DNA of 64,000 nucleotides from SCTM01 sp965279655. GTDB lineage: Bacteria; Pseudomonadota; Alphaproteobacteria; Rhodospirillales; Rhodospirillaceae. The notes under the pieces were generated by a model. That model saw only the letters and a program-made list of their open reading frames with translations, did no database searches and was not told where the DNA came from. Shown piece by piece: positions 1 to 8,436 of the stretch; position 1 is the first letter of the stretch; each line of letters opens with the position of its first letter. The translations under genes were made by a program, and so were the position numbers. Location of the stretch: NCBI GenBank assembly GCA_965279655.1, contig OZ257255.1, positions 1,426,001 through 1,490,000 on the forward strand. Reading direction: 5' to 3'.

Positions 1-1155
1 GAGATGGCGGAGAAACTGCTCACCGAGGGCAAGGCCTATCGCTGCTACGCCACGCCGGAAGAACTCACCGCCATGCGCGAGGCACAGAAGGCCGCTGGTC
101 AATCCATTCGCTACGACGGCCGCTGGCGCGACCGCGATCCCAAGGATGCGCCCGCCGGCGTGAAGCCCGTCATCCGCCTTCGGGCGCCGCAGGACGGCGA
201 GACGGTTCTGCCCGATCTCGTGCAAGGCGATGTGCGCGTCGCCAATGCGCAACTCGACGACATGATCCTGCTGCGCTCCGACGGCACGCCGACCTACATG
301 CTGTCCGTGGTCGTGGACGACATCGACATGGCGATCACCCACGTCATTCGCGGCGACGATCATCTGACCAACGCGTTTCGCCAGCATCAGCTGTTCGAGG
401 CGCTGGGCGCGAAGCCGCCGGCCTACGGGCACATTCCGCTCATTCACGGCGCGGACGGCGCGAAGCTCTCCAAGCGTCACGGCGCGCTGGGCGTGGAGGC
501 CTATCGCGATATGGGCTTCCTGCCGGAAGCGATGCGGAACTATCTGCTCCGCCTCGGCTGGTCCCACGGCGATGACGAGATCATCTCCGACGAACAGGCA
601 ATCGCCTGGTTCGATGTGAAAGACGTCAATCGCGGCCCATCGCGTCTGGATCTCGCGAAGCTGTCGAACCTGAATGGCACCTACATCCGCCAGGCCGACG
701 ATGCGCACCTGATCTCCCTGATCGCCACGGACCTCCAAACCGCCGCCGGCGGCGATCTGCCCGAAGGCGTCACCACCCGCCTCGCCCGTGGGATGCCGGG
801 CTTGAAACCCCGCGCCAAGACCCTCAAGGAACTCGCCGAGGGCGCGATGATCTACGTGCGACCGCGGCCGATCCCGCTGGATGACAAGGCGAAGAAAGCC
901 ATCGCCGAAGGCGGTGCCGCCGCGATCGCGGCCATCCTGCCGAAGCTCGAGACCCAGGAGCCGTGGACGGCCCACGCCCTGGAGGAACTCGCCCGAATCA
1001 CCGCCGAAGCCTCCAGCCAGAAGCTCGGCGCCGTGGCGCAGCCCCTGCGGGCCGCGGTGGTCGGCAGCACGGTTTCGCCGCCGTTGTTCGAGGTGATGGA
1101 GGTCCTGGGGCGGGAAGAGACCCTGGGCCGCCTCAGGGACGCCGCCGGTATCTGA
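1..1155 (+). CDS. gltX: Glutamate--tRNA ligase, 3' part (5' end outside window)
   Basis: Class I aminoacyl-tRNA synthetase that charges tRNA-Glu in the cytosol. The reading frame is open from the first base of the window, so the ATG at position 4 is an internal Met and roughly the first 80 residues, with the HIGH-type motif, lie outside. What is visible is the rest of the Rossmann catalytic domain, with the GDDHLTN segment around residue 118 and the KLSKR form of the KMSKS loop at about 154-158 (counting from the ATG at 4), followed by the helical anticodon-binding domain. Alphaproteobacteria often carry two GltX paralogues; I cannot tell which this is. gltA follows 148 nt downstream with its own promoter. 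Confidence 0.95.
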   Translation, partial: EMAEKLLTEGKAYRCYATPEELTAMREAQKAAGQSIRYDGRWRDRDPKDAPAGVKPVIRLRAPQDGETVLPDLVQGDVRVANAQLDDMILLRSDGTPTYMLSVVVDDIDMAITHVIRGDDHLTNAFRQHQLFEALGAKPPAYGHIPLIHGADGAKLSKRHGALGVEAYRDMGFLPEAMRNYLLRLGWSHGDDEIISDEQAIAWFDVKDVNRGPSRLDLAKLSNLNGTYIRQADDAHLISLIATDLQTAAGGDLPEGVTTRLARGMPGLKPRAKTLKELAEGAMIYVRPRPIPLDDKAKKAIAEGGAAAIAAILPKLETQEPWTAHALEELARITAEASSQKLGAVAQPLRAAVVGSTVSPPLFEVMEVLGREETLGRLRDAAGI

Positions 1156-1205
1156 ATCTGCGGTTTCACCAATCGGACACACCGATAACCGCCGCGCGGT
1201 GTGCG

Positions 1206-1235
1206 TTGCAGCATAAGGCCGTACCGTACTATAAC
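1206..1235 (+). promoter_or_regulatory. Probable sigma70 promoter of gltA
   Basis: TTGCAG at 1206-1211 and TATAAC at 1230-1235 are separated by 18 nt, a good match to a housekeeping promoter. Transcription would start near 1242, giving a leader of about 60 nt before the GTG start of gltA at 1304. The pair lies in the only non-coding stretch between gltX and gltA. No experimental support. Confidence 0.5.
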
Positions 1236-1303
1236 TGCGCGCAATCGCGACCTTCTGGGGGTCGGCGAAAGGCTTAGAAGCCTCGAGCAGGAAAGGCGCA
1301 TCC

Positions 1304-2602
1304 GTGTCGAAAAAAACAGTCAGCTTCAAGGACAACCAGTCCGGCAAATCCTGGGAATATCCCGTGATGAGCGGGTCCACGGGACCGGACGTTGTGGATA
1401 TCCGAAAGTTCTACGCCGACACGGACATGTTCACCTACGACCCGGGGTTTACCTCCACCGGTTCGTGTGAATCCAAAATCACCTTCATCGACGGTGACAA
1501 CGGCGTGTTGCTGCACCGCGGCTATCCGATCGAGGACTTGGCCGAGAACTGCAATTTCGAGGAAGTCGCCTACCTCCTCCTGAACGGCGAACTGCCGAAC
1601 GGCGAGCAGAAAGAGAAGTTCGAGCGCGATATCACCTATCACACCATGCTCCACGAGCAGGTGCACAGCTTCTACTCGGGCTTCCGCCGTGACGCGCACC
1701 CCATGGCCGTGATGTGCGGCGTGGCCGGCGCGCTGGCCGCCTTCTATCACGACAGCCTGGACATCACGAACCCGGATCACCGCCGGATTTCGTCGCACCG
1801 TCTGATCGCGAAGATGCCGACGATCGCCGCCTGGGCCTACAAGTACTCCCTCGGCCAGCCGTTCATCTATCCGCGCAACGACCTCGGCTATGCCGAAAAC
1901 TTCCTCTACATGATGTTCGCGACCCCGTGCGAGGACTACGAAGTCAATCCGATCCTGGCGAAGGCCATGGACCGCATCCTCATCCTGCATGCCGACCACG
2001 AACAAAACGCGTCCACCTCCACCGTGCGTCTCGCCGGCTCGTCGGGCGCGAACCCGTTCGCCTGCATCGCGGCGGGCATCGCCTCCCTCTGGGGCCCTGC
2101 CCACGGCGGCGCGAACGAAGCCGTGCTGACCATGCTCAAGGAGATCGGCACCAAGGACCGCATCCCTGAGTTCGTAAAGCGCGCGAAGGATAAGAGCGAC
2201 AGCTTCCGCCTGATGGGCTTCGGCCATCGCGTGTACAAGAACTACGATCCGCGCGCGCGCATCATGTCCCGCACCTGCAGCGAAGTGCTGAAGGAGCTGA
2301 ACATCAAGGACAACCCGTTGCTCGATATCGCGATGGAATTGGAGCGCATCGCGCTCGAGGACGAATACTTCATCGAGAAGAAGCTCTACCCGAACGTCGA
2401 CTTCTATTCGGGCATCATCTTCCAGGCGATGGGCATTCCGGTGACCATGTTCACCGCCCTGTTCGCGCTCGCCCGCACCACCGGCTGGATCGCCCAGTGG
2501 AACGAGATGATCGAAGACCCGCAGCAGAAGATCGGCCGTCCGCGCCAGCTCTACACCGGCTCGCCGAAGCGCGACTTCGTCGGCCTGAAGAAGCGGAAGT
2601 AA
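1304..2602 (+). CDS. gltA: Citrate synthase
   Basis: Condenses acetyl-CoA with oxaloacetate to citrate, the first step of the TCA cycle, in the cytosol. The 432-residue length fits the hexameric type II bacterial enzyme. Catalytic residues are visible: His267 in GPAHGGAN, His308 in GFGHRVYKNYDPR and Asp366 in NVDFYSG; the signature ILHADHEQNAST lies at 227-238. The start is a GTG at 1304 preceded by AGGAAAGG at 1289-1296, and the first residues (SKKTVSFKDNQ) look like a normal GltA N-terminus. A small rod-like gene begins 18 nt after its stop and may be cotranscribed. Confidence 0.98.
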   Translation: MSKKTVSFKDNQSGKSWEYPVMSGSTGPDVVDIRKFYADTDMFTYDPGFTSTGSCESKITFIDGDNGVLLHRGYPIEDLAENCNFEEVAYLLLNGELPNGEQKEKFERDITYHTMLHEQVHSFYSGFRRDAHPMAVMCGVAGALAAFYHDSLDITNPDHRRISSHRLIAKMPTIAAWAYKYSLGQPFIYPRNDLGYAENFLYMMFATPCEDYEVNPILAKAMDRILILHADHEQNASTSTVRLAGSSGANPFACIAAGIASLWGPAHGGANEAVLTMLKEIGTKDRIPEFVKRAKDKSDSFRLMGFGHRVYKNYDPRARIMSRTCSEVLKELNIKDNPLLDIAMELERIALEDEYFIEKKLYPNVDFYSGIIFQAMGIPVTMFTALFALARTTGWIAQWNEMIEDPQQKIGRPRQLYTGSPKRDFVGLKKRK

Positions 2603-2620
2603 GCTACCAGGGCGGATGCG

Positions 2621-2917
2621 ATGAACGTCTCATCGGTTGCCGCATCCGCCCTGCTCTCTACCGGCACCGCCACGGCGGTGCGCGCCAACAACATCGTCAA
2701 TGTTCAAACCGAGGGCTTCAAAGCCCAAGCGCCGGTGTACTCGACCTTGGTCACCGGCGGTGTCGCCGTGTTCGCGCAGGATACGGGCAACCCAACCAAC
2801 TTGATTTCCGAGACGGTCGGCCTGATGACAGGCGCGGCCCAATACAAGGCGGCCGCACGCCTCATCGCCACGGACGATGAGATGCACAAGGCCTTCATGC
2901 GGACGATCGCCGCCTAG
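2621..2917 (+). CDS. Miniature flagellar rod/hook-like protein
   Basis: A 98-residue protein that looks like a flagellar rod protein reduced to its two conserved ends. Residues 22-35 (ANNIVNVQTEGFKA) match the N-terminal ANNIANxxTxGFKA motif of the FlgB/FlgC/FlgG/FlgE family. Residues 60-93, with NLISETVGLMTGAAQYKAAA and then LIATDDEM, match the C-terminal helix that ends such proteins. The central domain found in true rod proteins is replaced by about 25 residues. No signal peptide is seen, as expected for the family. No other flagellar gene lies nearby; gltA is 18 nt upstream. The function is unknown: it could be a divergent rod component or a protein reusing the rod coiled-coil pair. Confidence 0.75.
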   Translation: MNVSSVAASALLSTGTATAVRANNIVNVQTEGFKAQAPVYSTLVTGGVAVFAQDTGNPTNLISETVGLMTGAAQYKAAARLIATDDEMHKAFMRTIAA

Positions 2918-3072
2918 ATAGACCGCTGATTTTTCGGCGGATTTCAGAAAGTCGAATTCGTAAGGGCGCCGGGAATAGATCGCGGCTCGCAATCGTCAAT
3001 AGACGAGAAGCCGACCTGTGCGTCGGAATCCACCGGCGGCAGGGCGCGGCGTCTTTCGGGGGAGACGCGACC

Positions 3073-4620
3073 ATGCGCAAAACATTCCTGCTTTCGAGCG
3101 CGGCAACTGCTGCGCTCGTGCTGCTATGCGCGCAAGCGCAGGCCGGAACGCTCTACATCTCCATCATGAATAATGCCCAAGAGCCGGCCGGCACGCGTCC
3201 CTCGCCGGCGACGGGCGTCGGCTCGCTCGTGCTCAACGACGCGGCCACATCCGCCACTGTGCGCGTCACACACAACGAAGCAGCGGTCGGCACGACCGGT
3301 CCTGTGACCCTCGGCCACATCCATCGCGGTCCTGCCGGGGTCAACGGCCCGGTGATCTTCCCCTTCCCCAATCCCAACAGTCCTGTCGGACCGCTGACCT
3401 GGGCGATCCCCGCCGCGGACGTGACAAACCTCCAAAACGGCGGGCTCTATACGAACATCCACACCCAACAGAACCCAGGCGGCGACATCCGCGGGCAATT
3501 GATCCGTGCGCTGTTGGCGCCTGCGGCCAGCGGAAGCACCCAACTCGCCGTGGCCAACGCGCTCGACGTATCCGCCGGCTACGACACGGATCTCGACCTC
3601 CTGCTGATCGCGATGAACACAGGCTCCGCGGCGCTCAAGGCGCAAGCGCTTGATGACATCTCCGGCCGCACGCTTTATCTGCTCGGCCGCGAAGGCGTGG
3701 AAAGCATGTGGACCATGGAGCGCAGCGTGCTCGCCCATGCGCAAGCCGTCCGGATGGGCGGAACCGATGGCACGCGCGACGTCGGCAAGTTCGGCATCTT
3801 CGCCAGCGCCGGCAGCGACGTCATCATGCGCGATCCATCGGCGGCGGAATCGGGTGCCCGCGCGACGCGGCCCTACGTCCTTGCCGGAGTCGACTATTCA
3901 TTCAGCGATTCCGCCCGCGCCGGGCTGGCGTTCGGCTATGCGTCCGGCAAGAACAAGGTGAAGTTCGGCGGCGGCGAGACCAAGGGCGATACCAAAGCCC
4001 TGCAGGCCTACTTCTCCGCCGGCCTCGGCGAGAGCAACGTGGCGGTCGATGGGACGCTCGGTTACGGCTGGACCGATTTCACCACCAGCCGCAGCCTTAC
4101 GAGCATCAGCCGTACCGCCACCGGCGCAACGACTGGCAACACATTTGGCGCGGCGGTGAAAATATCGATGAGCAACAGCATGGGCGAGAATGCGCGCATC
4201 GCGCCCTACGCCCTGCTCGACTACCGCAGCGCCGACATCAAGGGCTATACCGAAGGCGGCGCGGGCAGTGTCGGCCTCGTCGTGCCCGGTCATAAGGTGA
4301 AGAACTCCATCGGCGAACTAGGCGCCGTGGTCTCCGTGCCGTCCACGCATTCGTGGGGCATGCTGTCGGGACAATTCCAACTTGGGTACGCCCATCTTCT
4401 GGAACGTGGCGCCGGGACGCTGACGACAGGTCTCGCCGGGTCGCCGGTCACATTCCAGACGGTGCTCACGGGGCCGGGCAGAAGTGCGGCTCACGTGGGC
4501 GCCGCGGCGGTCGCCAGCACCACCGAAGGCGTGACCGCCACCCTTGCCTACGACGGCATGATCGGCGCGACGCGCCTCACGAGCCACATGCTTTCGGCCC
4601 ACATCTCGTTCACGTTCTGA
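3073..4620 (+). CDS. CHRD-domain autotransporter
   Basis: An exported outer-membrane protein of 515 residues. Residues 1-24 are a signal peptide ending AQAQA. Residues 25-145 form a CHRD (chordin-type) domain, recognised from GHIHRGPAGVNGPV at 81-94 and YTNIHTQQNPGGDIRGQL at 126-143. After a short helical linker, residues from about 235 to the end look like an autotransporter beta-barrel: alternating hydrophobic and polar strands (PYVLAGVDYSF, ARAGLAFGYASG) and a terminal aromatic strand HISFTF. The passenger is therefore just one small CHRD domain. The role is unknown; CHRD domains are assumed to bind ligands at the cell surface. A GGGGGA ribosome site lies 10 nt before the ATG. Monocistronic, with 155 nt of non-coding sequence upstream. 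Confidence 0.85.
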   Translation: MRKTFLLSSAATAALVLLCAQAQAGTLYISIMNNAQEPAGTRPSPATGVGSLVLNDAATSATVRVTHNEAAVGTTGPVTLGHIHRGPAGVNGPVIFPFPNPNSPVGPLTWAIPAADVTNLQNGGLYTNIHTQQNPGGDIRGQLIRALLAPAASGSTQLAVANALDVSAGYDTDLDLLLIAMNTGSAALKAQALDDISGRTLYLLGREGVESMWTMERSVLAHAQAVRMGGTDGTRDVGKFGIFASAGSDVIMRDPSAAESGARATRPYVLAGVDYSFSDSARAGLAFGYASGKNKVKFGGGETKGDTKALQAYFSAGLGESNVAVDGTLGYGWTDFTTSRSLTSISRTATGATTGNTFGAAVKISMSNSMGENARIAPYALLDYRSADIKGYTEGGAGSVGLVVPGHKVKNSIGELGAVVSVPSTHSWGMLSGQFQLGYAHLLERGAGTLTTGLAGSPVTFQTVLTGPGRSAAHVGAAAVASTTEGVTATLAYDGMIGATRLTSHMLSAHISFTF

Positions 4621-4670
4621 AGTTCGTCAGCAGCGGCAGCGCCAGAAAGGCGCGCCGTTACTGCGGCACC

Positions 4671-4925
4671 TCAGTCGTGCTCAAGGTAAGCCCGCACGCG
4701 GTCGGCATACGGCACGAGTTGGATCAAGCGCCAGCCTTCGGCGTAAAGCTGCGCGAGCCCGCCCGCGACGCGCCGTTGCACACCCGACGTGGTCTCGCAC
4801 AGGAGTTCGCTCTGGATCCGCTGGATCGCCCGATCAGAGGGGCCCTCGCAGATGATGAGGTCCCGCGCTTGCGCCGTCGCCGGCAGGAGAAGTGCGATCG
4901 CAACGGACATGACTTTCAGGTTCAT
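4671..4925 (-). CDS. Small exported hypothetical protein
   Basis: I do not recognise this 84-residue protein. Residues 1-20 (MNLKVMSVAIALLLPATAQA) are a clear signal peptide, leaving a periplasmic domain of about 64 residues with two cysteines (around residues 26 and 43) that could form a disulfide. It starts 4 nt after the lpxB stop with AGGAG just upstream, so it is very probably translated from the lpxB message as the last gene of the lipid A operon. That position hints at an envelope role, but nothing in the sequence proves it. Confidence 0.7.
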   Translation of the reverse strand: MNLKVMSVAIALLLPATAQARDLIICEGPSDRAIQRIQSELLCETTSGVQRRVAGGLAQLYAEGWRLIQLVPYADRVRAYLEHD

Positions 4926-4928
4926 CGT

Positions 4929-6086
4929 TCAGCTCCTGACCATCTTCAGTACCGTCCGCGCCGCCAAGCGAGCCGGACTTTCGCCGGGGTTCAGCTTCGC
5001 GAGCGCCTCCTTGAAATCGGCCCGCTGCGCGGCACCGTCTTTCTCAACATACAAATACGGCGACACCTTGGCCGCCACGAGCTGTGGCGTGCAATCCTCT
5101 TGGATCAGTTCCGGCACGACTTCGCGGTCGAGCAAGATGTTGATCAGGTTGGCGTACCGCTGGCGTGACAGCCAGCGGAAGACGATCGCCGAGAACTGAT
5201 TGATCCGATAGGCAATCACATGGGGCACGCCGGCGAGCGCGAGCTCGAGCGTGATCGTACCGGACGCGGCGATAGCCGCACGGCTCGCGGCGAAAGCGTC
5301 GTACATCTCGGCGTTGTCGATCACCTTGACCGGAACATGCCACCCGGCGACGCCGGCCCGCGCCATGTCAGCGACGGTGTTCACGGTCGGGATCACGATC
5401 TCGAGCTTGCGATGTTTGCTACCGAGGATATGGGCCGCTTCCGCGAACACGGGAAACAACCGCTTCACCTCGCCGCGACGGCTGCCCGGGAGAACACACA
5501 TCAAGACCGCGTCCGCGGCGTACCCATGACGCGCCCGGAACGCCGCTGCATCGCCCTTGTCTGCCCCGCTCTCGATCACCGGATGTCCCACCCAGGTGGT
5601 CGGCAATCCATGGGCCTCGAACAGCGGCGGCTCGAACGGGAAAAGGGTCATCAAATGATGAATCCATCGCGAGAGCTGTTTCGCCCGCCCCGGCCGCCAG
5701 GCCCACACATGAGGCGCGACATAGCGTACGCGCGGAATCGGATTGCCGGCCTTGGTCAGGCGCTCGTGGATACGCCCGGTGAACCCCCAAGAATCGATGG
5801 TCACCAGTACGTCCGGATTGCGCTCCAGGATGTTGTCGAGCGTCTCCCGCACGCGCGCCAATACACGGCGATAGGCCGGGATCACCTCGAAGATGCCGAG
5901 CAGCGCAAGTTCGCGTGGATCGAACAGGCTGGTCAGGCCCGCCGCAGCCATGCGCGGCCCGCCGATCCCGGCGAAGCGCACGCGGCCGTCCGTTTCCGCC
6001 CGAAGGCCTGCCATGAGTTGCGCGCCAAGCGCATCCGCCGACGGCTCGCAGGCGACAATGTAGACGACAGGCGCGCGCTGGGTCAT
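4929..6086 (-). CDS. lpxB: Lipid-A-disaccharide synthase
   Basis: Family GT19 glycosyltransferase that joins UDP-2,3-diacylglucosamine and lipid X to make the lipid A disaccharide at the inner face of the cytoplasmic membrane. The 385-residue protein has the N-terminal ACEPSADALGAQLMAGL segment and the conserved LPGSRRGEVKRL motif in mid-sequence. The frame is open further upstream, but the ATG at 6086 is chosen because it overlaps the lpxI stop in an ATGA arrangement and gives the usual N-terminus. It acts directly after LpxI, the upstream gene. Confidence 0.97.
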   Translation of the reverse strand: MTQRAPVVYIVACEPSADALGAQLMAGLRAETDGRVRFAGIGGPRMAAAGLTSLFDPRELALLGIFEVIPAYRRVLARVRETLDNILERNPDVLVTIDSWGFTGRIHERLTKAGNPIPRVRYVAPHVWAWRPGRAKQLSRWIHHLMTLFPFEPPLFEAHGLPTTWVGHPVIESGADKGDAAAFRARHGYAADAVLMCVLPGSRRGEVKRLFPVFAEAAHILGSKHRKLEIVIPTVNTVADMARAGVAGWHVPVKVIDNAEMYDAFAASRAAIAASGTITLELALAGVPHVIAYRINQFSAIVFRWLSRQRYANLINILLDREVVPELIQEDCTPQLVAAKVSPYLYVEKDGAAQRADFKEALAKLNPGESPARLAARTVLKMVRS

Positions 6087-6886
6087 GGGGTCACGCCCAC
6101 GACGAAAATGCCCGCCGCGTCTGCGCGGGCGCGCACCTCCGGCAGGTCGATGACCAAGCAACCGCCCGCTTCCACGGCGATCCCGCGCAGGCCCGCGGCG
6201 ACAGCCTGTGCGACCGTGTCGGGGCCAATGGTGGGCAGATCGGCGCGGCGCTCCTGCTGAGGCTTCGTCATCTTCACGAGGATCGCCCCCGCCTTACCGG
6301 TTTCAGCGATCAGCGCCGCCGTGCCTTCGACCGTCTCCCAGCCCACGACCTTGCCGTCGTGGACGATCACGGCTTGGCCAAGGTCGGCGCGGCCATGCTC
6401 ATGCGCCGCAGCTTTACCCACGACAATATCGCGTTCCGCGACAGCATCTGGCGCGACGCGCCCAAACACACCGGCCGGTGCCAGCAGGCTTGCGAGCACT
6501 TCGTGGGCGCCGACCACGGCGAACCCTTCTCGTTCGATCTCATCGATGAGCACGCGCAGCAGGCCATCGTCACCGAGCAGTCGGCCGGCCATGCGCGCGA
6601 AGAAGGCCGCTGTTTTCAAATCGGGTCGCAGGTCGGAAAGCTTCGGCCGCTTTACCGTTCCGGCCATCACGATCTGCGCGACACCCGCGTCCCGCATGAG
6701 CGCGAAGCCGCTCCCGGCGTCGCCAAGGCGCAGCCACGCATCCGGCTCCCGCCGGAGTGCCGCGGCGTCGGCAAAGCCTTTGAGTGCGAGAATATAGTAG
6801 TCCCGCCCCTGATCGCGGCAGGCTTCAGCCAGAAGGCCGGGCAGCGCGCCCCCGCCGGCAACGATGCCGAGCTTGGGCGCGCTCAT
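6083..6886 (-). CDS. lpxI: UDP-2,3-diacylglucosamine diphosphatase LpxI
   Basis: Hydrolyses UDP-2,3-diacylglucosamine to lipid X and UMP, replacing the LpxH used in Gamma- and Betaproteobacteria. The 267-residue length and the N-terminus KLGIVAGGGALPGLLAEAC are typical of the family (formerly DUF1009). The C-terminal half has the conserved MTKPQQERRADLPTIGPDT stretch. It lies 7 nt after lpxA and overlaps lpxB by 4 nt (ATGA), so its products feed straight to the next enzyme. Its presence is one of the best pointers to Alphaproteobacteria in the window. Confidence 0.96.
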   Translation of the reverse strand: MSAPKLGIVAGGGALPGLLAEACRDQGRDYYILALKGFADAAALRREPDAWLRLGDAGSGFALMRDAGVAQIVMAGTVKRPKLSDLRPDLKTAAFFARMAGRLLGDDGLLRVLIDEIEREGFAVVGAHEVLASLLAPAGVFGRVAPDAVAERDIVVGKAAAHEHGRADLGQAVIVHDGKVVGWETVEGTAALIAETGKAGAILVKMTKPQQERRADLPTIGPDTVAQAVAAGLRGIAVEAGGCLVIDLPEVRARADAAGIFVVGVTP

Positions 6887-6893
6887 GCAGATC

Positions 6894-7721
6894 TCAGCCG
6901 CCGTTGCCGTTGGAGCCGGAGTGCGGCGTGCACAGCGCGCGGGAAGAATCCGCGCGGATGAAGTTGATGATGTCCATCACGCCCTCGTGGTTGGCGAACA
7001 GATCCGCCACTTCGTTCAAGCGTTCCGCCATCGTGCCGCCCTGGGAGAACAGCAAGCCGTAAGCCGTGCGCAGCGCGCGCACGTCTTCGCGCGAGAAGCC
7101 GCGGCGCTTCAGCCCGATCACGTTCAGGCCCGAGAGCCGCGCGCGGTTTCCCTTGGCGGAGCCGTAGGGGATAATGTCGGTTTCGACACCGGAGCAGCCG
7201 CCGATCATGGCGTGCTTGCCGATGCGCACGTACTGATGCACGCCGGACAAGCCGCCGAGGATGGCGTATTCGCCCACGTGCACATGCCCGCCGAGCGCGA
7301 CCGAGTTGACCAGAACGACGTGATCCTCGATCACGCAATCGTGGGCGACGTGACTTCCGACCATGAAGAAACAGTGGGAGCCGACCTTCGTCTCCATGCC
7401 GCCTTCGGCGGTGCCGGTGTGCATGGTGACGTGTTCACGGATCGTGTTGTTCGAGCCGATGATCAGGCGTGAGGGCTCGCCGCGATACTTCAGATGCTGC
7501 GGCGGCCGGCCGATCGAGGCGAAGGGATGCACGATCGTGTCATTGCCGATGGTCGTGTGTCCGTCCACCACCACGTGCGAAACGAGTTGCACGCCGTCAT
7601 GGAGGGTGACGTTCGCACCGATCGTGCAATAGGCGCCGATGCGCACATTCGCGCCGATCGCAGCGGAGGAATCAACCAGCGCCGTATGATGGATTTGGGG
7701 AAGCGCGCGCGCAGTATCCAA
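6894..7721 (-). CDS. lpxA: UDP-N-acetylglucosamine acyltransferase
   Basis: Transfers a 3-hydroxyacyl chain from ACP to UDP-GlcNAc, the first step of lipid A synthesis, as a cytosolic trimer of left-handed beta-helices. Hexapeptide repeats run through residues 20-190 and the catalytic His is His127 in GSHVAHDC. The C-terminal helical domain is intact (total 275 residues). The only conventional start codon in the open frame is TTG at 7721; between it and the upstream in-frame stop near 7791 there is no ATG, GTG or other TTG, and the ribosome site is weak. fabZ ends 55 nt upstream. Confidence 0.95.
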   Translation of the reverse strand: MDTARALPQIHHTALVDSSAAIGANVRIGAYCTIGANVTLHDGVQLVSHVVVDGHTTIGNDTIVHPFASIGRPPQHLKYRGEPSRLIIGSNNTIREHVTMHTGTAEGGMETKVGSHCFFMVGSHVAHDCVIEDHVVLVNSVALGGHVHVGEYAILGGLSGVHQYVRIGKHAMIGGCSGVETDIIPYGSAKGNRARLSGLNVIGLKRRGFSREDVRALRTAYGLLFSQGGTMAERLNEVADLFANHEGVMDIINFIRADSSRALCTPHSGSNGNGG

Positions 7722-7776
7722 GGTGATGGTGTCCGGATCAGAAATGTGGGGGGCGACGTCCGCGGTGGTCCGCGCG

Positions 7777-8244
7777 TCAGGAATCCATGATCATGGCCGT
7801 GTAGGTCGCTTCCGCGACCACAACGTCGTCGACGCGGGCTTCACCGCTGAACTTCCAGACGTTGCCGCGCTGGCGTTCCTTGGTGCAATGGAGCCGCAGC
7901 TGATCGCCGGGCTCGACCGGACGGCGGAAGCGCGCGTTGTCGATCGTCATGAAGTAAACCAGTTTGCCTTCCGCGCTGCCGCCGAGGGCCGCCACCACGA
8001 TCACCGCCGCGGTTTGGGCCATGGCCTCGACAATCAGCACGCCAGGCATAACAGGGCGACCTGGGAAGTGGCCCTGGAAAAACGGCTCGTTGGCCGTGAC
8101 ATTCTTGATCCCAATCGCGCGTTCACCGGGGACGACGTCGATCAGCTTGTCCACCAGCAGGAACGGATACCGGTGCGGTATCATCTGCGTGATCCGGTGG
8201 ATATCGATGGTCTGGCCGGTATCGGCTGCGCCTTGTCCGTCCAT
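7777..8244 (-). CDS. fabZ: 3-hydroxyacyl-ACP dehydratase FabZ
   Basis: Dehydrates 3-hydroxyacyl-ACP in fatty acid elongation and so competes with LpxA/LpxD for the same 3-hydroxyacyl-ACP pool. The 155-residue hot-dog fold protein has the catalytic His59 in QGHFPGRPVMPGVL and Glu73 in VEAMAQ. The N-terminal IPHRYPFLLVDK motif is at 22-33. It sits between lpxD (192 nt upstream) and lpxA (55 nt downstream), the usual arrangement. Confidence 0.97.
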   Translation of the reverse strand: MDGQGAADTGQTIDIHRITQMIPHRYPFLLVDKLIDVVPGERAIGIKNVTANEPFFQGHFPGRPVMPGVLIVEAMAQTAAVIVVAALGGSAEGKLVYFMTIDNARFRRPVEPGDQLRLHCTKERQRGNVWKFSGEARVDDVVVAEATYTAMIMDS

Positions 8245-8436
8245 CGCCGGAATTCCCTTTTGGCCTAGGCCTTCAGGGCGCTAGGTGGAGCGATTGTACA
8301 GCCCTTGGGCCTGATACCGCAGGTTTTAGCGCGCGATATGAAGAGTGGGAACCGGTTTTTCCGCCCGGTCGCCCGCTATTCTTTTGAATCCCGAGCGTTA
8401 TTCAGCCTCGGGCCGGTGCGCCCTGCCGAGCAACCT

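Noticed and set aside
4621..4670. A terminator between the convergent autotransporter and small exported protein genes
   Set aside because: Only a short imperfect GC stem is possible and no T tract follows on either strand.
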